From Candidatus Pullibacteroides excrementavium (GTDB taxonomy: Bacteria; Bacteroidota; Bacteroidia; Bacteroidales; P3): a DNA stretch of 36,576 nucleotides. A program made the position numbers and the translations under genes. Each line of letters opens with the position of its first letter. Position 1 is the first letter of the stretch. The stretch spans positions 1 to 36,576 of the forward strand of contig JADIMZ010000074.1 of assembly GCA_017694335.1 (NCBI GenBank), in the 5' to 3' direction. Below the pieces are notes generated by a model. It ran no database searches and was not told the origin of the DNA. It worked only from the letters and a program-made list of their open reading frames with translations. Of the stretch, positions 19,031 through 27,097 are shown one piece after another.

Positions 19031-20068
19031 ATGGAGTTGCCTATGGATACGCCTGAAGAAAAGAAAACGAAAATCATCCGTACCGAAGATTACGTCTGGG
19101 TGGATGTACGGAGTCCGGCCGAATACCAGCAAGGCCATGTGCCGGGAGCATACAGCCTGCCGCTATTCAGCAACGAGGAAAGGGCCGAAGTAGGCACGAT
19201 TTATGCCAAAAGCGGCAAATTCGCGGCCATTGAACGAGGATTGGAAATCGTGGGGCCGAGACTGAGCCGGATGCTGCGCCAAGGCAAAGCCCTGAGCCGG
19301 AAAGGGAAACTGATGGTCTACTGCTGGCGGGGCGGAATGCGGAGCGCGAGCGTGGCCTGGCTGCTACGGCTGGAAAACGTGGATTTGGAAGTTTATCCAG
19401 GCGGTTACAAAGGATACCGGCGGTCTTTCTCGGACTTGCTGGACTTGGGATGGCGGTTTGTGGTGCTGGGAGGCCCTACCCTCTGCGGCAAAACCGAGAT
19501 ACTAAAGACTTTGGCGCAACAAGGGGAACAGGTATTGGACTTGGAAGGCATGGCTCGGCACAAAGGCTCGGCTTTCGGCGGGCTCGGCCAAGGCGAACAG
19601 CCCAACAACGAACAGTTCTCCAACCTTCTGCATTTTGAATTGGAAAAAATGGACCCGACGCGGATTGTCTGGTGCGAAGGGGAAAGCCTCAATATCGGCA
19701 AAGTGACGATGCCGCGCGAATTCTATGATTTACTGGATGCTTCCCCCATGATACACCTCATCATCCCGAAAGAATCCCGGCTGCAACGGGCCATGACCGA
19801 ATACGGGTCGATGCCAAGCAAGCTGCTGGAAGACAGCTTTGAAAAAATCAAACGCCGGATAGGCCTGGATGTGGCTCAAAAGGGGATTTCAGCCATAGAA
19901 AACGGGGATTTGAAGACGGCTATCGCACTGGCCATGGACTATTACGACAAAACCTACCAGTACGCCCTGCAAAAAAGGAAAGGCCCGGTCTTGTTCCGCT
20001 ACCAAGGGCTGGGCGTGCCGAAGCAAATGGCAGAAGAAATCAAGGAAGAATCATATAAAAGACTATAA
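19031..20068 (+). CDS. mnmH: tRNA 2-selenouridine synthase
   Basis: N-terminal rhodanese (VDVRSPAEYQQGHVPGAYSLPLFSNEERAEVGTIY, YCWRGGMRSASVAWLL) plus P-loop-like GGPTLCGKTEIL. Confidence 0.93.
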   Translation: MELPMDTPEEKKTKIIRTEDYVWVDVRSPAEYQQGHVPGAYSLPLFSNEERAEVGTIYAKSGKFAAIERGLEIVGPRLSRMLRQGKALSRKGKLMVYCWRGGMRSASVAWLLRLENVDLEVYPGGYKGYRRSFSDLLDLGWRFVVLGGPTLCGKTEILKTLAQQGEQVLDLEGMARHKGSAFGGLGQGEQPNNEQFSNLLHFELEKMDPTRIVWCEGESLNIGKVTMPREFYDLLDASPMIHLIIPKESRLQRAMTEYGSMPSKLLEDSFEKIKRRIGLDVAQKGISAIENGDLKTAIALAMDYYDKTYQYALQKRKGPVLFRYQGLGVPKQMAEEIKEESYKRL

Positions 20069-20072
20069 AATC

Positions 20073-20816
20073 ATGGCAACCATTGATGTACGGGGGCTGG
20101 CGTGTCCGGCTCCGCTGATCAAGACCAAACAAGCCTTGGACAAGGCCGAAGCGGGTTCCACCTTGCAAATCGTCGGCAACGGGGAGATTCCGTTCGGCAA
20201 CCTGAAGAACTACCTGAAGGAATTGGGCATCGCCTACAAGGAAACAAGAGTGGACGAGGAATGGATCTTAGCGTTCACTGTACCGGAAAAGAAGAAGGAA
20301 GGTGTTGTGGCCGAGAACTTTTGCTCGGTCAATCCGGAAGCAGCCGAACCGGGAAACGGCACGGGGGATACGGCGGAAAACGGGACAAAAAACGCGGCCG
20401 CTGCGAAAGCACAAGCCATGCCCGAAACGAGAAACAACGGAATGCCTGGAATCAATATAACGGCGCACCTGAATACGCCCCTGCCCTATATGGTGGTTAT
20501 CAAATCTTTGCATATGGGACAAGGCGAAGAGGCCTTGGGAACTCTCTTGATGAAATCCTACGTCAACGTATTACCGGAATTGGATTATCTTCCGCAAGTC
20601 ATATGCCTGTATAACGAAGGGGTGAAATTGGCCATCGAAGGTTCGCCGGTTCTGGAATCTCTGCAAAAACTGGAATCCAAAGGAGTGAAAATCATTGTCT
20701 GCGGCACTTGCACCGAATACTACAAGGTGAGCGGCCAGCTGAAAGCGGGCAGCATCAGCAATATGTACCATATCGCGAGCCTGCTTTCGACGATGCCTAA
20801 AGTGGTATATCCTTGA
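20073..20816 (+). CDS. yedF: YedF-like sulfurtransferase / selenium metabolism protein (TusA-like + DsrE-like domains)
   Basis: DVRGLACPAPLIKTKQAL (TusA CPxP); C-terminal DsrE-like region with GVKIIVCGTCTEYY; adjacent to selD. Confidence 0.88.
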   Translation: MATIDVRGLACPAPLIKTKQALDKAEAGSTLQIVGNGEIPFGNLKNYLKELGIAYKETRVDEEWILAFTVPEKKKEGVVAENFCSVNPEAAEPGNGTGDTAENGTKNAAAAKAQAMPETRNNGMPGINITAHLNTPLPYMVVIKSLHMGQGEEALGTLLMKSYVNVLPELDYLPQVICLYNEGVKLAIEGSPVLESLQKLESKGVKIIVCGTCTEYYKVSGQLKAGSISNMYHIASLLSTMPKVVYP

Positions 20817-20820
20817 TTTC

Positions 20821-21060
20821 ATGAACAAAGCAGCCAAAGAAAACGCGATGGACCGGAAAGCTTTGTTCGACGGGGTACGTTTCCTGATGCGGGCCGAAGA
20901 AATCGCGCTGCGCCAAGGCGTTGCCTGCCAATTGAAAACGGTGCTCGGCCCGCCGGAATCGCCTTGCGGAATGAAACTGGTATTCGGGGCTTCGGACGAG
21001 GCTTTGCTGAGAAGGCTTTGGACCGAGGCCGACATCGGATTCCGGATCGAGGATGAATAA
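20821..21060 (+). CDS. DUF3343-like small selenium-cluster protein
   Basis: 79 aa ORF between yedF and selD; sequence and context (recalled) typical of DUF3343. Confidence 0.7.
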   Translation: MNKAAKENAMDRKALFDGVRFLMRAEEIALRQGVACQLKTVLGPPESPCGMKLVFGASDEALLRRLWTEADIGFRIEDE

Positions 21061-21072
21061 AACACAGGAAAA

Positions 21073-22107
21073 ATGAAGTTCGATTTGTTATCGACCACGC
21101 AAACAGGCGGTTGTTCGGCCAAATTGCCGGCCGGCCTGTTGAGCGATTTGCTAAAGGACATTCCTCTGCCCAAGAACGACCATATCTTGGTGGACATCGA
21201 GACCCATGACGATGCCGGGGTCTATCAGATTCAGGACGACTTAGCCTTGATAGTGACCACCGACTTCTTTCCTCCCCTCTGTTCGGATGCGCGGACCTTT
21301 GGCCGGATTGCGGCCTGCAACGCGCTGAGCGATGTGTACGCGATGGGGGGAACGCCTTTGCTGACACTGAACCTGACTTTGTTCCCTGCCGAAGGCATCC
21401 CTTTGGAGGTCTTGCACGACATTTTGTCAGGGGGGCAGGAAATGGTCAACGAAGCGGGGGCGTTCACGATGGGCGGGCATACCATTGTGGATGAAGTGCC
21501 TAAATACGGTTTGGCGGTGGTCGGGACGGTGAACCCGAAGGCTCTGGCCACCAACAATGCGGCGCAGGATGGGGATGTGCTGATACTGACCAAGGCATTG
21601 GGCTGCGGGGTGCTGATTGCGGCGCACCGTTTGGGGATGGCCGAGGAATCGAGCTACCAGAAAGCCTTGGCGCAGATGCAGAAACTGAACCGTCAGGGGG
21701 CGGAACTGATGCGGAAATACCAAGTGCGTTGCGCCACGGACGTGACGGGCTTCGGACTGGCGGGCCATGCGTACAAGATGGCGATGGCTTCGGGCTGCCA
21801 ACTGCATCTCCATACGGCTGATCTTCCGGTGACTCCGGGTGTCATGGAGCTGTTGGAGGCGGGCTGCGTGCCGGGGGCGGCGTTCAAGAACCTGGATTTT
21901 GCCCGTCCCGGATTGCAGGTGGCCGAGGGGCTGGCGGTGGAACGCAAGATGCTCTGCTGCGATGCCCAAACTTCGGGAGGCCTGCTGATGTGCGTGAAAC
22001 CGGATGTGGCGGAAGCCATCGTGGCAGAACTGCGGCGGGGGGATTTCCCGGACGCGGCTATCGTGGGTTCGGTCAAGAAAGGTTCGCCCGCGGTGGTTTT
22101 GGATTAA
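21073..22107 (+). CDS. selD: Selenide, water dikinase (Cys form)
   Basis: TQTGGCSAKLPAGLL, DDLALIVTTDFFPPL, GGHTIVDEVPKYGLAVVG, ATDVTGFGLAGHAYKMA, CDAQTSGGLL. Confidence 0.95.
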   Translation: MKFDLLSTTQTGGCSAKLPAGLLSDLLKDIPLPKNDHILVDIETHDDAGVYQIQDDLALIVTTDFFPPLCSDARTFGRIAACNALSDVYAMGGTPLLTLNLTLFPAEGIPLEVLHDILSGGQEMVNEAGAFTMGGHTIVDEVPKYGLAVVGTVNPKALATNNAAQDGDVLILTKALGCGVLIAAHRLGMAEESSYQKALAQMQKLNRQGAELMRKYQVRCATDVTGFGLAGHAYKMAMASGCQLHLHTADLPVTPGVMELLEAGCVPGAAFKNLDFARPGLQVAEGLAVERKMLCCDAQTSGGLLMCVKPDVAEAIVAELRRGDFPDAAIVGSVKKGSPAVVLD

Positions 22108-22120
22108 GAAACCTCATTAT

Positions 22121-22684
22121 ATGACTATGACCGAACGAGAGAAACTCCGCAACGGGCTGATGGCCGACATCCAAGATCCGGAATTGCAGGCTTTGCTGCA
22201 CCGGGCCAAATCCCTGCTACCCAAATTCAACGCTTGCTACCTGCACGGGCCGGGCTACGATTCGCTGCTGCACGAATTGGTGCCTGATTTAGGTGAAGGA
22301 AGCTTCATAGCGCCGCCTTTCTATTGCGATTACGGCTGCCACCTCCACATCGGCAAAGGCGTCTTCATCAACTTCGATTGCGTGTTCCTGGACGGGGCCG
22401 ACATCTACATTGAAGACCATGTGCTGATTGGTCCCAAGGTCCAGCTGCTCACGCCTCAACATCCGTTTGATCACATAGAACGCAGAAAGCCCATCGAAGC
22501 CAGCCACAGCATCCGCATCGGCGAAGACAGCTGGCTGGGCGGCGGGGTCATCGTCTGCCCCGGAGTCACGATTGGCAAGCGCTGCATCATCGGGGCCGGC
22601 AGCGTGGTCACCAAGGATATCCCGGACGACTCGACGGTGGCAGGGAACCCGGCGAGGGGGATAGGAAGAAACCCGTCACAATGA
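22121..22684 (+). CDS. Maltose O-acetyltransferase-like (left-handed beta-helix acyltransferase)
   Basis: MTERERLRNGLMAD-type N-terminus and CPGVTIGKRCIIGAGSVVTKDIPDDSTVAGNPARGI. Confidence 0.9.
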   Translation: MTMTEREKLRNGLMADIQDPELQALLHRAKSLLPKFNACYLHGPGYDSLLHELVPDLGEGSFIAPPFYCDYGCHLHIGKGVFINFDCVFLDGADIYIEDHVLIGPKVQLLTPQHPFDHIERRKPIEASHSIRIGEDSWLGGGVIVCPGVTIGKRCIIGAGSVVTKDIPDDSTVAGNPARGIGRNPSQ

Positions 22685-22947
22685 TTCAGCAGATCAAGAA
22701 ACGCTTGCTTGCCAAGTCCTAAAAAGCGGGGCCCGATATTTCCTTTTCTAAATTTCCATCTGTGTGAGAGCAAATCTTCCTGCAAAGTACCCGCATCCAC
22801 GCAAGTTTCAATATGCAATTGAAACATTTCATAGAAATTAGCCACAGCTTCATTATAAGAGCCCGCACTTGTGGACTAAAGCCTTATAATCCATCTTACT
22901 CATAAGCTTTTCCTCCTTTTCAGGCGAAAATACAAATTATAGAGATA

Positions 22948-23300
22948 TTTTTTCATACAACCCAATACAAGGATACCGCATTAATCAAATCCATCTCCAT
23001 CAAAACTAGTATTGAACTTGCAAGTTACCTTTTGCCCGGCCTTGCGATAAATGTATATAAACATTTTTTATACGAACCACATGCAAGCCAAGGCAATCGC
23101 ATTAATCAAATCACCATGCATTAAACCTAATATTGAGCAGGCAAGAAGGTTACCTTTTGCCCGGCCTTGCGATAAATGCATACAAACATTTTTCATACAA
23201 ACCACATGCAAGCCAAGACAACCGCATTAATCAAATCACCATGCATTAAACCTAATATTGAGCAGGCAAGAAGGTTACCTTTTGCCCAGCCTTGTTATAA
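22948..23300. repeat. Tandem ~125-bp intergenic repeat, ~2.8 copies
   Basis: tttgccc(g/a)gccttg starts at 23031, 23156, 23281; gcattaatcaaat starts at 22978, 23099, 23224. The shorter first period is a 4-bp difference (gcaagttacc vs gcaagaaggttacc). Confidence 0.92.
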
Positions 23301-23363
23301 AGGAATAGAATCGCAAAAATGATGGCGAGCTAACAAGACAGATAATAAATAAAAAAAAATATC

Positions 23364-23819
23364 ATGCTTTCCACAACATCAAATTCCATGCAACTCGTGG
23401 CAGCAAAAGCCCTCCCTGCCCTTTCCGGAAGCAGCCTTACCTACAATCCGGAAAAGAACATCTATCTAACGATGGGATATACCAGCCAAGCCGGCAATAC
23501 CTATTTCCGCGCTATCCGGATGTCCAAACGTTTAGCCATATTCTACGACATTGGAGAAGGGTATTTCCATACATTCCTGAACGGCATCACCCTCTTCTGC
23601 TGGGATGGCCAAAAAGCCAAAATCATCGCCCAAAAGAAATGGGGCGGCGCCGAATGGAGATGTTTTTCCGAATCATTTGCCAAAGAACAAAGCATCAATA
23701 TGTTAAAAGATTACATTGCCAGCCAGGCAAAGATGCTCGGCACGCATATCGACGACCGGACAATCCTTGACTATTCAAGAAACATGGTAGAAGAAACCAT
23801 GCAAAAACAATTAGCATAA
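23364..23819 (+). CDS. Small protein of unknown function, paralogue of the next ORF
   Basis: 151 aa ORF; NTYFRAIRMSKRLAIFYDIGEGYFHTFLNGITLFCWDGQKAKIIAQKKW aligns with the next ORF. Confidence 0.8.
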   Translation: MLSTTSNSMQLVAAKALPALSGSSLTYNPEKNIYLTMGYTSQAGNTYFRAIRMSKRLAIFYDIGEGYFHTFLNGITLFCWDGQKAKIIAQKKWGGAEWRCFSESFAKEQSINMLKDYIASQAKMLGTHIDDRTILDYSRNMVEETMQKQLA

Positions 23820-23847
23820 AGAATTTATAAACCATAAAATTCAAAAA

Positions 23848-24369
23848 ATGGCAAACTTAAGCAACATACTCAACCAGAATTTCATTAACGACATTCTTCC
23901 CGTATACGGGAATCCTCGTACAAAAGTCCCTACTTGGGATACAGCTCAAAAGATGTTCATCTGCGATGAATACGAAAGCGAAACAGGGAACTATTACTAT
24001 AGAGGAATCCGGTTTTGCGACCGCATCGTGATTGTTGAAAAAGTTGGATTGTATCATAATTGGACTTATATTGACGGCATCGAACTCTATGCCTTCAATG
24101 GCAGAAAATTGGAGCTCATCCAAAAAAAAGATTACGAGAAACAATTCCGGAAGGAAGAATTCGTGAAAAAGGAATCCGAAGAGATGGTAAAAAACTATTT
24201 AACAGCCACGCTCAAAATGCATGGCCTCTCCGTGCCGGAGAAACAAGTGGAAGAAAATGCTCAATCCCTCGTGGGAAACTGTTATAAAAGTTTCCTGGAT
24301 TCGGACTACAACGCCCAACTCATGCAAATACTTCCTTCCATAACCCCTAACAAACAATTAGCCCAATGA
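23848..24369 (+). CDS. Small protein of unknown function, paralogue of the preceding ORF
   Basis: 173 aa ORF; NYYYRGIRFCDRIVIVEKVGLYHNWTYIDGIELYAFNGRKLELIQKKDY; stop overlaps the next start (ATGA). Confidence 0.85.
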   Translation: MANLSNILNQNFINDILPVYGNPRTKVPTWDTAQKMFICDEYESETGNYYYRGIRFCDRIVIVEKVGLYHNWTYIDGIELYAFNGRKLELIQKKDYEKQFRKEEFVKKESEEMVKNYLTATLKMHGLSVPEKQVEENAQSLVGNCYKSFLDSDYNAQLMQILPSITPNKQLAQ

Positions 24370-26654
24370 AAACAAACAGCATAGACCCCCAGAACAAGCA
24401 ACAGAGATTAGCCTACGACCTGATTGCCAACACCAACAGTTGTTTCTTCCTGACCGGCCGCGCCGGAACGGGGAAAACCACCTTCCTGCACAAGGTCCAG
24501 GAAATCTGCCCCAAACAATTCATCACCTTGGCTCCGACCGGCGTTGCCGCTATCCTGGCCGGAGGCATGACCCTCCATTCCTTCTTCGGTCTCCCCTTGG
24601 GCGTATGCGATGCCAAGACCATCGGCTCCATGAACGAAGCCAACCGCGAAGTCTTATCCCATGCCGACACCCTCCTTATCGATGAAGCCTCGATGGTACG
24701 TTGCGACATCGTAGATGCCATTGACCGAACCATGCGCCGGGTCTTGAGAAGCCCATATCCTTTTGGCGGGAAACAGGTAGTCTTCATCGGCGACCTGTTC
24801 CAATTGCCACCCATTGTGCATCGTCAGGAAGAAAAAGACTTGTTGCGAGACCTTTACAATTCGGATAGCTACTTTTTCTACCAAGCGCATGTCTTACGCC
24901 AGATAGACATGGTAACCATCGAATTCCAGAAAGTCTACCGGCAAGAAGACAAAATGTTCCTGTCAACCTTGGACCACGTGCGCTGCAACCAAGTGAACGA
25001 TAAAGACCTTGAACTCTTGAATAGCCGTGTCTGCGCTCCCAGCGCCCAAGACGGAATGGTCATCCGACTCGCGCCCATCAACAAGGTAGCTGACAACATC
25101 AACAAAAAGCGACTTTCCGAAATTGATTCTCAGGAATATGCCTACGAAGGCACGATAAATGGTGAATTCGAAGGAAAACTCCCCGTAGAACAAACGCTTA
25201 ACCTGAAAGTGGGCGCCCAAGTGATGTTCACCCGGAACGACTCGCAAAGGCGATGGGTCAACGGAACCTTAGGCAAGGTAGCCAAGCTATCCGAAGACGA
25301 AATCCAAGTAACTGTAGACCAAGGCGAAACCTACACAGTGCCTCTTTGCACATGGGAATCGTACCGTTATGAATACGACCGCGAAGCAAAGCAACTGAAA
25401 AAAGAAGCGACTGGCACCTTCACACAATACCCATTGAAACTCGCCTGGGCCATCACCGTGCACAAAAGCCAAGGTACGACTTTCGACAGAGTCTCCATTG
25501 ATTTGAGCCGAATGATGTTCGCGCCAGGACAATTGTACGTAGCTCTTAGCCGGGTGCGTTCGATAGAGGGATTGTTCCTCACCAAAGCCATCACCCCGAA
25601 ACAAATCCGGACCAGCCAGGAAGTCCTCTCCTTCGCCAGCCATTTCAACGACGAGAAACGCATCAGCAATGAACTGGAGTCGGGGAAAGCCGTTTACCAA
25701 GCTTTGAAAAAGGACGACTACGACCAAGCCGCGCAGGAATACCTGTACCTGATTGAAAAGAAAGCCTGTTTAGGACACGTCAAGGAAGCCATACAGCAAT
25801 CCAAACGCTTCCTTGACACGGTGATTTGCGACGAGCATCTGTTCGGCCGCGTCCAGCCTGCGCCTGAACACCTAAAACAGAACGGCCACTGGAGTTCGCA
25901 TTTCTTAGTAGCCTTGCTGGATCTCTACGCAGGTCTAACGGAAGAAGCCTTATGCTATATCCAAAAGGTGCTGGAACGACACCAATGCGTCGAAGCACTA
26001 TTCATCCAGTCCCGTTGCCTTGAGAAACTGGGGCGCTACCAAGAGGCGGACTTGGCGAACATTCGTTTGGCCAATCTTTTTGACCAAAACAAGCCCGACG
26101 CCAAGGTCATATACATGATTGCCATGCTGAACGAGATGCATATCGGAGATCCCGGCATCGAGCTCATGCGAGGATTAGTGGCAGCCAAGCCCAAGTACGA
26201 CCCTGCCATTTTGGCTTTCCGTAGCATCATGAAGAAGCGTAATCTCTTGCTGGCGCAGCCGGAAGATGAATCCGTTCCGTTGATTGACGATTTCAATGCG
26301 AACACGGACAACGAGGTCTTTGCCGCCCAGCTGAAGGAATGCCGGGCACAGGATGGCCGAGCCGTAAAGATACTGTGCGAACAGATTGAGTGTTCCGATA
26401 ATTACAGGGGTCAAGATGAAGACGAGGGTCAAAATGGAACCGGAAGCCAAGACGGGGCGAAGCAACAGGATGGAAATGTGGCACAAAACGGAGAGCAACA
26501 AAACGAAGGCATGGACATTGCCCCGGATGCGGACTATGATGATTATTATCCAAGCCATTCAGACTTGGAGCGTGATACATGGTATGCGATGACGGACGGC
26601 CAATACGGGGAATTTCCCGGCTCAGGCGTGGACTATGATTGGTTGGGAAAATGA
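24366..26654 (+). CDS. PIF1/RecD-like SF1 helicase with TPR-like region and acidic Q/N/G-rich C-terminus
   Basis: FFLTGRAGTGKTTFLHKV (Walker A), LLIDEASMVRCDIVDAID, VVFIGDLFQLPPI, AWAITVHKSQGTTFDRV, QLYVALSRVRS. Confidence 0.92.
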   Translation: MKTNSIDPQNKQQRLAYDLIANTNSCFFLTGRAGTGKTTFLHKVQEICPKQFITLAPTGVAAILAGGMTLHSFFGLPLGVCDAKTIGSMNEANREVLSHADTLLIDEASMVRCDIVDAIDRTMRRVLRSPYPFGGKQVVFIGDLFQLPPIVHRQEEKDLLRDLYNSDSYFFYQAHVLRQIDMVTIEFQKVYRQEDKMFLSTLDHVRCNQVNDKDLELLNSRVCAPSAQDGMVIRLAPINKVADNINKKRLSEIDSQEYAYEGTINGEFEGKLPVEQTLNLKVGAQVMFTRNDSQRRWVNGTLGKVAKLSEDEIQVTVDQGETYTVPLCTWESYRYEYDREAKQLKKEATGTFTQYPLKLAWAITVHKSQGTTFDRVSIDLSRMMFAPGQLYVALSRVRSIEGLFLTKAITPKQIRTSQEVLSFASHFNDEKRISNELESGKAVYQALKKDDYDQAAQEYLYLIEKKACLGHVKEAIQQSKRFLDTVICDEHLFGRVQPAPEHLKQNGHWSSHFLVALLDLYAGLTEEALCYIQKVLERHQCVEALFIQSRCLEKLGRYQEADLANIRLANLFDQNKPDAKVIYMIAMLNEMHIGDPGIELMRGLVAAKPKYDPAILAFRSIMKKRNLLLAQPEDESVPLIDDFNANTDNEVFAAQLKECRAQDGRAVKILCEQIECSDNYRGQDEDEGQNGTGSQDGAKQQDGNVAQNGEQQNEGMDIAPDADYDDYYPSHSDLERDTWYAMTDGQYGEFPGSGVDYDWLGK

Positions 26655-26659
26655 TTCAT

Positions 26660-26682
26660 CCTCTGCGGGTTACCCGCAGAGG
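26660..26682 (+). terminator. Perfect stem-loop after the helicase (terminator-like, no U tract)
   Basis: CCTCTGCGGG-TTA-CCCGCAGAGG. Confidence 0.5.
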
Positions 26683-26879
26683 TCATAACAGATAAATTAA
26701 TCCGTTGGCGGAATTAATTTAGTGCGTATTTGATTCTGCCAATAGGCTTGTTATTATCATTGAATTATCTTCATTTGCTTAGAAATAATTTGTAGCGGCA
26801 ATAAAAATAGACTGAGGGAACTAGGAAATTGATGTAAAATGAGTATTTTTGCACAGTGAAGTTAAATGTGTATGTTTGT

Positions 26880-27095
26880 ATGACAAAAATATTTCATCCA
26901 AATCGGCTAAGAGTTGTATTGGCAGAAAAACAAATTAAAAACAGATGGCTTGCAGAGCAACTTGGTAAGTCCGAAATGACCATATCCCGTTGGTCAACTA
27001 ATAAAACTCAACCTTCGCTTGATCAACTTATAGAAATAGCAAAACTATTGGATGTAAAATTGGATGATTTACTTGAACCATATAATATAAAATAA
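26880..27095 (+). CDS. XRE/Cro-CI-type HTH regulator
   Basis: RLRVVLAEKQIKNRWLAEQLGKSEMTISRWSTNKTQPSLDQLIEIAKLLDVKLDDLL; ATG at 26880 preferred over 26856. Confidence 0.88.
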   Translation: MTKIFHPNRLRVVLAEKQIKNRWLAEQLGKSEMTISRWSTNKTQPSLDQLIEIAKLLDVKLDDLLEPYNIK

Positions 27096-27097
27096 TT

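Noticed and set aside
22471-22845. 124-aa minus-strand ORF as a possible gene remnant
   Set aside because: Mostly antisense to the acetyltransferase; the unique part (22690-22845) has no motif I can identify.
22948-23300. Possible CRISPR array
   Set aside because: Repeat unit is ~125 bp with no distinct spacers; it is a simple tandem repeat.
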